The notes beneath the pieces were generated by a model, which made no database searches, was not told the DNA's origin, and saw only the letters and a program-made list of their open reading frames with translations. A stretch of DNA of 64,000 bases from Neokomagataea tanensis. GTDB lineage: Bacteria; Pseudomonadota; Alphaproteobacteria; Acetobacterales; Acetobacteraceae. The stretch's first letter is position 1. Every line of letters starts with the position of its first letter. A program made the translations under genes and the position numbers. The stretch is from contig NZ_CP032485.1 of NCBI RefSeq assembly GCF_006542335.1, positions 2,029,001 through 2,093,000 of the forward strand, in the 5' to 3' direction. Of this stretch, positions 1-8,199 are shown one piece after another.

Positions 1-49
1 AGGCCACGTTTTTTTGATGAAGATAGACACGACAGGACTCGAACTAATC

Positions 50-1855
50 ATGGACGCAGTTACTTCCACCCCCACGACCGACTGCTTGTTCGCACAGACG
101 CGCGAACTGGTGTGCACGGCCCTGCGATCAGTGGTGCCTGATTTGCCAGAGGCAGTGTTGGCACGGGTTGAAGTAACGCCTCCTCGTGATGCTGCCCATG
201 GTGATATGGCAACCAACGCGGCGCTTTTGGCGGCTAAGCCTGCGCGTCGCAAGCCTGCCGATATTGCGGCTGATTTGGTAAAAGCACTGGCTGATTTGCC
301 TACCATAGCTAAGGCAGAAGCCGCCGGGCCGGGTTTTGTTAACCTCACCCTGAAGGCAGATGTCTTGCAAGGTGTAAGCCGGACAGTCTTGCATTCTAGC
401 GGGGCATTCGGGCGCTCTCGCTTGGGACATGGCCAGCGCGTAAATGTTGAGTACGTTTCTGCTAACCCGACAGGGCCGATGCACGTTGGTCATTGCCGCG
501 GGGCAGTGGTTGGTGATGCTCTTGCGAACTTGCTGGAGGCAGCAGGCCATGACGTTACGCGTGAGTACTACATCAATGATGCTGGGGCTCAGGTTATTGC
601 GCTGACATGGGCTGTTTATTGGCGCTATCTGCAAGCGATAGGTACCGCAATTGACGCTGAAACTTTTGGGAAGCTGACGCCAAACGGTTTACAGTATCAA
701 GGAGATTACTTGATCCCGGTGGCTGAAGCGATTGCTCAAGAGCACGGGCGCGCTCTAGCTGCTGAAGATGGCGGCCCCGCAGACGTTTCCGTTTGGTTTG
801 AGACTGTACGGCAAATGGCGCTGGTGCGCATGATGGCTGCCATCCGTGAGGATCTGGGCGCGCTTGGAATTGAGCATAAGGTTTTTGCGTCAGAAGCAGA
901 AACCTTGGCATCTGGTCTAGTGGATGAAGCCATCGGCCAATTGGATGCTAAAGGCTTGCTATACGAGGGTGTTCTGGAGCCACCCAAAGGCAAGACACCA
1001 GAAGATTGGGAGCCGCGCCCGCAGACCTTGTTCCGTTCAACGGATTTCGGCGATGATACCGACCGGGCGCTGCGTAAATCGGATGGATCCAACACGTATT
1101 TTGCGAACGATATCGGTTACCATGCGCAGAAAGCACGTGACGCTGACGTCTTGATTGATGTGCTGGGCGCGGATCACGGCGGTTATGTTTCGCGGATGCG
1201 GGCAGCAGTTTCGGCATTGACGGAAGGTAAAACCGGGTTTGAAGTCGTGATGTGCCAGATTGTGCGCATCATGAAAAACGGCGAACCGGTGCGCATGTCC
1301 AAGCGTGCGGGAACATTTGTGACGTTGCGGGATCTGTTGGACGAAGTCGGTCGGGATGCCGTGCGCTTCACGATGCTGACCCGTAAAGCTGATGCACAAA
1401 TGGAGTTTGACCTTGACGTCGTAGTGGCACAAACACGGGATAATCCTGTGTTTTACGTTCAATACGCTCACGCACGCTGCCGCTCCGTGCTGCGTTCAGC
1501 CGCGACAATGTTTGGTCATGACGCGTTGACGGCCGAAAATTTGGGGGCGGCGGACTTGTCGGGGCTGTCTTCTGATGCAGAAATTACGGTGCTGCGACGC
1601 CTAGCCGCATTCCCACGCACGGTTGAGGCTGCTGCTATTGCACGTGAGCCGCATCGTATCGCAACATATTGCGTGGATTTGGCATCGGATTTCCATGCAT
1701 TGTGGAACCGTGGGCGCGAGGACGCAGCACTGCGCTTCTTGCATGAGAACGATCGTGCGTTGAGCCTGTCCAAGTTGGCGCTGGTTTCTGCTATTGCTCA
1801 AGTATTGCGTAATGCTCTGGCCATTCTTGGCGTTGAGCCGGTGGAGGAAATGTAA
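50..1855 (+). CDS. argS: Arginyl-tRNA synthetase
   Basis: Charges tRNA-Arg with arginine using ATP in the cytoplasm. A 601-residue class I synthetase. The ATP-binding HIGH-type motif appears as HVGH (about residues 145-148, inside NPTGPMHVGH) and the KMSKS-type loop as RMSKRAG. An N-terminal Arg-specific domain precedes the catalytic core and an all-helical DALR anticodon-binding domain ends it. The frame stays open upstream to a TTG at 14 and an ATG at 17. I chose ATG 50 because AGGA lies 12 bases before it and the shorter form gives a normal family N-terminus. It heads the operon with the SPOR, scp and tat genes, and its stop overlaps the next ATG in a TAATG arrangement. Identity is certain; only the start is open. 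Confidence 0.96.
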   Translation: MDAVTSTPTTDCLFAQTRELVCTALRSVVPDLPEAVLARVEVTPPRDAAHGDMATNAALLAAKPARRKPADIAADLVKALADLPTIAKAEAAGPGFVNLTLKADVLQGVSRTVLHSSGAFGRSRLGHGQRVNVEYVSANPTGPMHVGHCRGAVVGDALANLLEAAGHDVTREYYINDAGAQVIALTWAVYWRYLQAIGTAIDAETFGKLTPNGLQYQGDYLIPVAEAIAQEHGRALAAEDGGPADVSVWFETVRQMALVRMMAAIREDLGALGIEHKVFASEAETLASGLVDEAIGQLDAKGLLYEGVLEPPKGKTPEDWEPRPQTLFRSTDFGDDTDRALRKSDGSNTYFANDIGYHAQKARDADVLIDVLGADHGGYVSRMRAAVSALTEGKTGFEVVMCQIVRIMKNGEPVRMSKRAGTFVTLRDLLDEVGRDAVRFTMLTRKADAQMEFDLDVVVAQTRDNPVFYVQYAHARCRSVLRSAATMFGHDALTAENLGAADLSGLSSDAEITVLRRLAAFPRTVEAAAIAREPHRIATYCVDLASDFHALWNRGREDAALRFLHENDRALSLSKLALVSAIAQVLRNALAILGVEPVEEM

Positions 1856-3099
1856 TGTCAGATGGTGGTGACGGCTATCGCAGTGATGAGCCACCACGGC
1901 GGGATGATCTTCCTCGCCGCCCGCTCGGGGGAGGTGATGACCGAGCAACAGCGCGCCCTCCTGAGGCGCGGTCGCCGGGGCGTGAGCGTTTGAGCCAAGA
2001 TTACGACGACGTACCCTCGCGTCGTAAGGGGGCAGCACGCCCCGCGACGACAGGTACGGGCAGAGGTGGCAGTACCGCAGCAGGCGGCGTGACGTCCTTT
2101 TTAGGTAGTGATCCGGCCACACGTAAGTTGGTTGGCGGGGCAGTTGCGATAGGGACTGTTCTGCTCGTCGCTGTTGGAGGCTGGTCACTTGTAGGCAAGC
2201 ACCACAGCGGCGTGCCAATCATTGGGCCACCACCGGGGCCGGTACGTGAGGTTCCGGCAGATCCGGGCGGCATGCAAATAATGGCTGGCGATGATGGCGC
2301 CGACATGACCGGAAATGGTGAGGCACATTTAGCCCCTGCGCCGGAGCAGCCTGATACAAAAGCGTTTGCTCGGCAATATGGAGCGCCGCCAGAAGCAAAG
2401 CCAGCAGCAGGGCCTGTAGGCGGTACGGCTCCGGCCAACCCGCCCGTTGATGTGGCAGCTAATAATCAGAATAACGCGGCTACGGCTAGTGCTCCTACCG
2501 GGTCAACTCCTACGCAGGGCACAGAAGCCACCGCGACAGGACAACAAGCACCAAAAGCGCCGCCTGCTGCCTTGCCGCCTTTGGGTGTTGCACAAAATGT
2601 GCCGCCCAAGCAGTCTGCGCCGCTGCAAAAAAATGATGATGGAGACGATGAAGATACGGGGGCAGGCACGGCTGCGGCGCCACCAGTGCGGTCAGCTATC
2701 ACGTCGCGTCATGTATCGCCAGAACGCGAGCGTATCATTCGGCAGGAAGTCGGACCCGCGCCGGCACTTCAACCTGCACCCAAGCCAGCAGTTGCTGCGC
2801 CATTGCCACCTCCATCCCCAACCCCGGAGGAAGCGCCGCATAGTGTTGGTACGGGTCATCACGAAGTGCAATTGGCAGCGTTGAACACAGACGCGGCTGC
2901 GCATCAGGAATGGGAGACGCTGAAAGGGAAAGCGGGAGGCCTTTTGGCTGGCCATTCGCCGCTTTTTGAGCATACAACCCAAGGTGAGCGAAGTTTTGTT
3001 CGGCTGCGGATTGGGGGCTTTACGGATGGTAAAGCGGCGAGAGCGTTTTGTGTAAAGTTGCACGCGCAGTCTATTGCGTGCACTCCAGCGCAATTCTGA
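1855..3099 (+). CDS. SPOR-domain membrane protein
   Basis: A 414-residue protein with an inside-to-outside topology: a charged, proline- and arginine-rich cytoplasmic N-terminus (about 1-85), one membrane helix (about 91-113, VGGAVAIGTVLLVAVGGW), a long Pro/Ala/Gln-rich periplasmic linker (120-330) and a C-terminal SPOR domain (about 338-414, starting HEVQLAALNT). SPOR domains bind denuded septal peptidoglycan, so a role in cell division or wall remodelling is inferred. Its ATG overlaps the argS stop, and scpA begins 7 bases after its own stop. In many alphaproteobacteria the wall-recycling gene nagZ follows here; it is absent. The linker is low-complexity and expected to vary between species. 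Confidence 0.88.
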   Translation: MSDGGDGYRSDEPPRRDDLPRRPLGGGDDRATARPPEARSPGRERLSQDYDDVPSRRKGAARPATTGTGRGGSTAAGGVTSFLGSDPATRKLVGGAVAIGTVLLVAVGGWSLVGKHHSGVPIIGPPPGPVREVPADPGGMQIMAGDDGADMTGNGEAHLAPAPEQPDTKAFARQYGAPPEAKPAAGPVGGTAPANPPVDVAANNQNNAATASAPTGSTPTQGTEATATGQQAPKAPPAALPPLGVAQNVPPKQSAPLQKNDDGDDEDTGAGTAAAPPVRSAITSRHVSPERERIIRQEVGPAPALQPAPKPAVAAPLPPPSPTPEEAPHSVGTGHHEVQLAALNTDAAAHQEWETLKGKAGGLLAGHSPLFEHTTQGERSFVRLRIGGFTDGKAARAFCVKLHAQSIACTPAQF

Positions 3100-3106
3100 G
3101 GCACGG

Positions 3107-3865
3107 TTGAGCGAAGACACACTGCATCTCGCGCTTGATGGGTATGAGGGTCCACTTGATTTGCTGCTCGAACTTGCGAGAGCACAAAAGGTGGACCTCG
3201 CCCATATTTCCATTTTGCAGGTTGTTGAGCAGTATCTTGCATTAGTTGATAAAGCTCGAGCAGAAGCGCGTGCTTTCCGGCTAGAGCTTGCGGCGGACTG
3301 GCTCGTTATGGCTGCGTGGCTTGCGTGGTTGAAATCACGGCTCTTATTGCCTGCGGAGCAAAACGACCCTGAGGCGGAAGAGGCTGCCGGACTCTTGCAA
3401 GGGCGGCTCGTTGAATTAGAGATTATGCGGAAAGCAGCTCTATGGCTCGCGGGACAGCCGAGGCTTGGGACCACAGTTTTTCGGCGTGGCGCCGGGGAAG
3501 ACCACACTGAAATCGACCGGTCAGGTTTGCGAGTAGATTTACCGTCCTTGATAACGGCTTACGTTTCCGCACGTAGAAGAACATTTAAAAAGCGTGTTTA
3601 TACCCCCAAAGTCAGGCGTTATTGGAGCGTACAGGACGCTTTACAGCGCCTCAGGGCGTTATTGTCTGACGGGCATGGTCGGGAGTGGTGCGCTTTGACA
3701 GTTATTGTGCCTGAATTATTTGCTGAGGAAGAAACAGCGATCGGGCGTCATGCAGCTCTGGCAGGGTCTCTGGTCGCGGGTTTGGAAATGGCCAAGACAG
3801 GTTTGGTTCAGCTGCGGCAAGATGAAGCATTTTCTGAAATTCAGTTCCGTAGCGCGGCTGTATGA
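3107..3865 (+). CDS. scpA: Segregation and condensation protein A
   Basis: Kleisin subunit of the Smc-ScpAB condensin that organises and segregates the chromosome. The N-terminus has the typical signature (LDGYEGPLDLLLELARAQKV), the part that contacts the Smc neck, and the C-terminus is the winged-helix part that binds the Smc head. I chose TTG 3107 because GAGG at 3098-3101 sits 5 bases before it and the conserved region begins shortly after. A longer frame back to TTG 3074 would run into the SPOR gene. This gives 252 residues, a normal ScpA length. The stop overlaps the scpB start (ATGA), so the two partners are probably made together by translational coupling. Confidence 0.93.
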   Translation: MSEDTLHLALDGYEGPLDLLLELARAQKVDLAHISILQVVEQYLALVDKARAEARAFRLELAADWLVMAAWLAWLKSRLLLPAEQNDPEAEEAAGLLQGRLVELEIMRKAALWLAGQPRLGTTVFRRGAGEDHTEIDRSGLRVDLPSLITAYVSARRRTFKKRVYTPKVRRYWSVQDALQRLRALLSDGHGREWCALTVIVPELFAEEETAIGRHAALAGSLVAGLEMAKTGLVQLRQDEAFSEIQFRSAAV

Positions 3866-4446
3866 ATATCGATCAGATCAAAGCGACGAATATACTTGAA
3901 GCATTAATTTTTGCCTCGCCAGAACCGGTGCGTGTGGCGGTTATGGCGGATGTACTTAAGTCGCAGGAATTGGAACATGGCGTCCATGAAATAATGGAAA
4001 TTCTAAGCCAACGTTTTGAAGGGCATGCCATTGAATTGGTTGAAGTGGCACATGGTTGGCAATTCAGGACGCGGCCGGAATACGCAGCCTTTCTGACGCG
4101 TATTATAGAAAAGCCTCGCCGGTTGAGCCGCAGTGCGATGGAGACGCTAGCCGTTATTGCTTACCATCAGCCTTGTACACGGTCTGAGATTGAATCCGTT
4201 AGAGGTGTTGCGCTGGGACAAGCGGTTTTAGACGCTTTGCTGGAGGACGGTTTGGTCGCGCCAAAGGGGCGCAAAGATGTTCCTGGGCGTCCGGTCTTGT
4301 GGGGCACGACATCACGGTTTTTAGAAGCTTTTGGGCTGGCTGGGTTGTCTGCTTTACCAAGGCGAGAAGATTTTCTGTTGGACCGGGCGACAACGGAAGA
4401 GGAAGAAAGCGCGTCAACTTTGGTAAAGCCTTCAGATGAAGGATAG
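3862..4446 (+). CDS. scpB: Segregation and condensation protein B
   Basis: Winged-helix partner of ScpA in the bacterial condensin complex; a dimer of ScpB binds the central part of ScpA. It has 194 residues, with the family core around LSRSAMETLAVIAYHQPCTRS and IESVRGV, and the product loop GRKDVPGRPVLWGTT. The ATG overlaps the scpA stop by four bases (ATGA). An acidic C-terminal tail (TTEEEESAS) follows the folded part. tatB starts 32 bases downstream, so the condensin and Tat genes lie in one transcription unit. No odd features. Confidence 0.94.
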   Translation: MNIDQIKATNILEALIFASPEPVRVAVMADVLKSQELEHGVHEIMEILSQRFEGHAIELVEVAHGWQFRTRPEYAAFLTRIIEKPRRLSRSAMETLAVIAYHQPCTRSEIESVRGVALGQAVLDALLEDGLVAPKGRKDVPGRPVLWGTTSRFLEAFGLAGLSALPRREDFLLDRATTEEEESASTLVKPSDEG

Positions 4447-4478
4447 GCGAGAAGGCTGTGAAGGAGTAGAGTTGGCGC

Positions 4479-5063
4479 ATGTTCGACTTTAGTTTCTCTG
4501 AGATCGCGTTGTTCGTGATCGTGGCAATGATTTTTATTCGCCCGAAAGATTTGCCGGTTGCGATCCGTACGGTTTCGAATGGACTGAAGGCTATGCGGCG
4601 CATGGCCTCGGAGTTTCAATCTCATGTTGACGATATGGTCCGTGATTCTGATTTGTCTGAGGCACGCGATGACTTTCGCAATTTGCGCAATTTCAATTTG
4701 CGAGACCGGGTAAACAGGTTTGTCGATGAAGACGGGAGCCTTAATCGCGGATTGGCTTTAGACAATAAGCGCGATTTCTCGGCTTTACCCCGCGTACCGC
4801 CAGCGCCGCTTCCACCGCCACCGCCCATGCCTGTTTCGGGACCGGCAGAGCCTTTTGGCGGGGGCGCATTACCCGAGCCTGAAGTTGTCGAACACGAAAT
4901 TAATGCTGACGTGAAGAGCGCGCCCGTAATAGTGCCGCCAACCACGGCGCGGCGCTTGCTGAGGGAGCGCAAGCGCTGGCAAGCCCCTCATATTTTGCCG
5001 CCCGTAAGAACGATACATCATGGCCGCCGCGTGCCGATTACGCATGGAGAACCAAAGGCATGA
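4479..5063 (+). CDS. tatB: Sec-independent protein translocase TatB
   Basis: Inner-membrane component of the twin-arginine translocase. With TatC it forms the receptor for folded proteins carrying RR signal peptides. Residues 1-20 form the membrane helix with the conserved glutamate at position 8 (MFDFSFSEI). An amphipathic helix follows, then a long polar, proline-rich tail (110-160). The hinge reads IRPKDLP where the family usually has GPK.LP, so the hinge glycine is replaced by arginine. AAGGAG at 4461-4465 precedes the ATG at good distance. tatC overlaps its end by four bases. No tatA lies beside it, so TatA must be encoded elsewhere or this protein does both jobs. Length (194) and tail favour TatB. 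Confidence 0.9.
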   Translation: MFDFSFSEIALFVIVAMIFIRPKDLPVAIRTVSNGLKAMRRMASEFQSHVDDMVRDSDLSEARDDFRNLRNFNLRDRVNRFVDEDGSLNRGLALDNKRDFSALPRVPPAPLPPPPPMPVSGPAEPFGGGALPEPEVVEHEINADVKSAPVIVPPTTARRLLRERKRWQAPHILPPVRTIHHGRRVPITHGEPKA

Positions 5064-5851
5064 GCGAAACGGACATGATTGATGACAAGCCAATGCCTTT
5101 GTTGGAACATATTGTTGAACTGAGGCGGCGGTTAATTTGGTCAATTGCTACTTTTGTGGTGGCATTTGGCCTATGTTATCATTTTGCCGGAGATATTTAC
5201 CGTTTTCTGGCCGCCCCGTTGGGCGATGTCATGCGGCAAAACGGTGAGCAGCCACATCTTATTTATACAGCCTTGTACGAGGCGTTTTTCACGTATATCC
5301 GGGTTGCATTGTTTGGGGCGACATTTTTGTCATTTCCCATGATTGCGATCCAAGCATGGATTTTCATTGCTCCCGGTTTGTACAAAAGTGAGAAAAGGGC
5401 GTTCGCTCCGTTTTTGGTGGCTACGCCCGTAATGTTCGTAATAGGGGCTGCATTAGCTTATTACGTGGTCTTCCCATTTGCTTGGAAGTTCTTTGTGTCG
5501 TTTCAGACCAATGCTCCTGGCAGTGAAGGAATGCAAATCGAGCTTCAGGCCAAAGTGTCTGAGTATTTAACGCTCGTAACAAAAATGATTTTGGCGTTTG
5601 GTATTTGTTTTGAGTTACCCGTCGTTCTGACGCTACTGGCGCGCGTGGGCTTAGTCAGTACTGCCCAGCTGAAAAAATTTCGTCGCTATGCCGTTGTAGC
5701 ATCTTTCGCAGTAGCAGCCATTATTGCTCCGCCTGATGCTATTACGATGTTAAGCCTCGCAGTTCCGTTGGTAGCTTTGTATGAAGTGTCTATTATTACG
5801 GCACGCTTGATAGAACCCAAGCCGGAGCCCGATGATGTTGATGAAGTGTAA
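5060..5851 (+). CDS. tatC: Sec-independent protein translocase TatC
   Basis: Polytopic core of the twin-arginine translocase; it recognises the RR motif of the signal peptide. It has 263 residues with six predicted membrane helices. The N-terminal cytoplasmic signature PLLEHIVELRRRL is the conserved signal-peptide-binding segment with its key glutamates. A cytoplasmic C-terminal tail (EPKPEPDDVDEV) ends the protein. The start codon overlaps the tatB stop (ATGA), so the pair is translationally coupled. serS follows after 23 bases. In acetic acid bacteria the Tat system exports periplasmic redox enzymes, but no Tat substrate is obvious in this window. Confidence 0.96.
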   Translation: MSETDMIDDKPMPLLEHIVELRRRLIWSIATFVVAFGLCYHFAGDIYRFLAAPLGDVMRQNGEQPHLIYTALYEAFFTYIRVALFGATFLSFPMIAIQAWIFIAPGLYKSEKRAFAPFLVATPVMFVIGAALAYYVVFPFAWKFFVSFQTNAPGSEGMQIELQAKVSEYLTLVTKMILAFGICFELPVVLTLLARVGLVSTAQLKKFRRYAVVASFAVAAIIAPPDAITMLSLAVPLVALYEVSIITARLIEPKPEPDDVDEV

Positions 5852-5874
5852 GATGAAAAAACGGAGCCTTAATT

Positions 5875-7143
5875 ATGCATGACCTTAAAGCCCTGCGCGC
5901 TGATCCTGCTGCTTTCGATGCTGCGCTCAAGCGCCGTGGTTTGTCGCCAGTTGGTGAAGGTCTGGTAGCGGAAGATGAGGCTCGTCGTGCAGCGTTGTCC
6001 GCGCTACAGGATGCACAAGCTGCGCGCAAAACGATTGCTAAAGAAATTGGGCAAGGTAAGCGCTCTGGCGCAGATACAACTGCGTTGGAGACACGCGCAG
6101 TAGAACTCCGCGAAGAAATCGTTACGCTTGAAGAAAAGGCAAACCTGCTCGACGCGAGCATCAACGATGTATTGAAAGCGTTGCCAAACCAACTGGATGC
6201 GACGGTTCCAGATGGTAAAGATGAAAAAGAAAACGTAGTCGTTCACGAGCGGGGAACACGTCGTGAGTTTGCTTTTGCGCCCAAGCAGCACTTCGAATTG
6301 GGCGAACAGCTTGGGTTAATGGATTTCCCCACGGCGAGTAAGTTATCAGGTGCGCGCTTTGTGATGCTGCGTGGCGCGCTGGCGCGGCTGGAACGCGCTC
6401 TGGGGCAGTTCATGCTGGATACGCATACCACCGAGTTCGGGTACACAGAGACAAGTGTGCCTCTCCTTGTCGGCGATGCTGCAATGTATGGCACCGACAA
6501 ACTTCCGAAATTTGCTGAAGAATCCTTCCGCACAGAGGATGGGCGTTGGTTGATCCCTACTGCAGAAGTCCCGCTTACCGCTTCGGTCATGGGGGATATC
6601 CTGCCAGAAAGCGCTCTTCCCATCCGCATGACGGCACTTTCAGCATGTTTCCGCTCTGAGGCAGGGTCCGCCGGTAGGGACGTACGCGGTATGTTGCGCC
6701 AGCACCAATTTATGAAGTGTGAGCTTGTTTCTGTCGTTGCCCCCGAAGCGAGTGATGCTGAACATGAACGCATGACCAAGGCTGCGGAAACCATCCTAGA
6801 GCGTTTAGATATTCCTTTCCGTCGTATGTTGCTGTGTGCTGGTGACACGGGCTTCGGCGCTGCCAAGACCTACGACCTTGAAGCATGGTTGCCCGGTCAA
6901 GGTGCTTGGCGTGAGATTTCGTCATGTTCAAACACGCGCGAATTTCAGGCGCGTCGCATGAACGCGCGTTATCGTACGGCGACGGGCCCAGCTTTTGTGC
7001 ATACGCTTAACGGTTCAGGGTTGGCGCTAGGACGTACCATGATTGCGTTAATGGAAACCTACCAAAACGAAGATGGTAGCATCACAGTCCCAGATGTTTT
7101 GGTACCTTATATGGGCGGGATGGCGATTATCTCTGCTGCATAG
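5875..7143 (+). CDS. serS: Seryl-tRNA synthetase
   Basis: Class II synthetase that charges tRNA-Ser and tRNA-Sec with serine. It has 422 residues. The N-terminal antiparallel coiled-coil arm (about residues 27-100) that grips the long variable arm of tRNA-Ser is clear. The catalytic core carries motif 2 ([20 protein letters not shown]) and motif 3 ([16 protein letters not shown]). A ggagcc stretch at 5865-5870 lies just before the ATG. It closes the argS-scp-tat operon, in the order usual for alphaproteobacteria. The 154 bases after it hold no convincing gene. Confidence 0.97.
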   Translation: MHDLKALRADPAAFDAALKRRGLSPVGEGLVAEDEARRAALSALQDAQAARKTIAKEIGQGKRSGADTTALETRAVELREEIVTLEEKANLLDASINDVLKALPNQLDATVPDGKDEKENVVVHERGTRREFAFAPKQHFELGEQLGLMDFPTASKLSGARFVMLRGALARLERALGQFMLDTHTTEFGYTETSVPLLVGDAAMYGTDKLPKFAEESFRTEDGRWLIPTAEVPLTASVMGDILPESALPIRMTALSACFRSEAGSAGRDVRGMLRQHQFMKCELVSVVAPEASDAEHERMTKAAETILERLDIPFRRMLLCAGDTGFGAAKTYDLEAWLPGQGAWREISSCSNTREFQARRMNARYRTATGPAFVHTLNGSGLALGRTMIALMETYQNEDGSITVPDVLVPYMGGMAIISAA

Positions 7144-7297
7144 GGGGGCGTTTGAGTAATGGGCTGGCAGTTGCCTTAGCGGGTAGCTGCGGCCCACATC
7201 ACAGATCGGTTATCGCAGGAACATCACTGCTGGAGTGGCGTTTTTTTGGTAAGATGCCCTCATGGTTGAGGGCCAATCGTGAGCGAAAGATACTCTC

Positions 7298-8158
7298 ATG
7301 CCCAAAGAGATACCTCCACAATCACAAGAGCATCAGCCTGGCGTTGAAAGTGCGCTCGAACCAGCAGCACTCCATATCCGTGCAGATTATGTTGGAAGCG
7401 GGAAGCTTGCTGGCAAAAAGGCCCTCATCAGCGGTGGTGACAGTGGCATTGGACGTTCGGTCGCATTACACTTTGCGAGGGAAGGGGCTGATATAGCTAT
7501 CCTCTACCTAGAGGAGGATGAGGATGCTGAAGAAACCAAACGCTTGGTTGAAAAAGAAGGACGCCAGTGCCTGCTGATTTCTGGAGACGTATCCTCCAGC
7601 GTGGTTTGTAACGATGCTGTAGCCCAAACGGTTAAAACGCTTGGAGGCCTTGATATACTTGTTAATAATGCAGGCATCCAAGTCATTAGCGAGGATATTT
7701 GCTCGATCTCCGACGAAGAATGGCAAAGGCATTTAAATATCAACGTAAACGGATATTTTTATCTGGCACGTGCAGCCGTACCGCATCTAAGTGCTGGTTC
7801 TGCGATCATAAATACGTCGTCAATCAATGCTTTTACAGGCAATAAGTCACTTCTAGCATATTCGACTACCAAAGCTGCGGAGCTTGGTTTTACACGTGCG
7901 TTATCTCTTGAGCTCGTTACGCATGGCGTGCGCGTCAATGCGGTAGCACCGGGGCCTGTTTGGACGCCGTTGCAGCCTGCAAGCTGGGGGCCGGTTGACC
8001 CGCAGGCAGTAGCTGACTTGGGGAAAAGCACACCGATGGAACGTTGCGGCGACCCGGCAGAACTTGGCCCAGCCTATGTTTATCTGGCCAGCCAAGACGC
8101 ATCCTTCGTGACAGGGCAGACGCTGCACGTTAATGGCGGCATGATTATAAATGGCTAA
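7298..8158 (+). CDS. Short-chain dehydrogenase/reductase, stress-protein type
   Basis: A 286-residue NAD(P)-dependent oxidoreductase of the classical/extended SDR fold. A 35-residue N-terminal extension precedes the Rossmann start. The cofactor glycine motif is at 45-51 (SGGDSGIG), the NNAG motif near 123-126, the catalytic serine at 174/175 (TSSINA), and the Tyr-Lys pair at Tyr188 and Lys192 (YSTTK). The N-terminal extension and the GGDSGIGR pattern match the YghA / general-stress-protein-39 group, whose substrates are poorly known; a role in aldehyde or alcohol detoxification is only a guess. It is transcribed alone and ends at a hairpin shared with the convergent glycosyltransferase gene. 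Confidence 0.88.
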   Translation: MPKEIPPQSQEHQPGVESALEPAALHIRADYVGSGKLAGKKALISGGDSGIGRSVALHFAREGADIAILYLEEDEDAEETKRLVEKEGRQCLLISGDVSSSVVCNDAVAQTVKTLGGLDILVNNAGIQVISEDICSISDEEWQRHLNINVNGYFYLARAAVPHLSAGSAIINTSSINAFTGNKSLLAYSTTKAAELGFTRALSLELVTHGVRVNAVAPGPVWTPLQPASWGPVDPQAVADLGKSTPMERCGDPAELGPAYVYLASQDASFVTGQTLHVNGGMIING

Positions 8159-8166
8159 ATTAAAAT

Positions 8167-8194
8167 TTGGGTGCAGATCATAAACTGCACCCAA
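8167..8194. terminator. Bidirectional terminator hairpin
   Basis: A perfect 10-bp inverted repeat (ttgggtgcag ... ctgcacccaa) with an 8-base loop lies between two convergent genes, the dehydrogenase and the large glycosyltransferase. A short AT stretch flanks each side, so it can serve both directions. No long T run is present. Confidence 0.6.
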
Positions 8195-8199
8195 GTTAT

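Noticed and set aside
2692..3507. 271-codon minus-strand frame across the SPOR gene and scpA
   Set aside because: Antisense to two well-supported genes; Ser/Arg-rich composition typical of a shadow frame.
7152..7496. 114-codon plus-strand frame between serS and the dehydrogenase
   Set aside because: It overlaps the dehydrogenase start by 200 bases in another frame, and its sequence has no domain or ribosome site.
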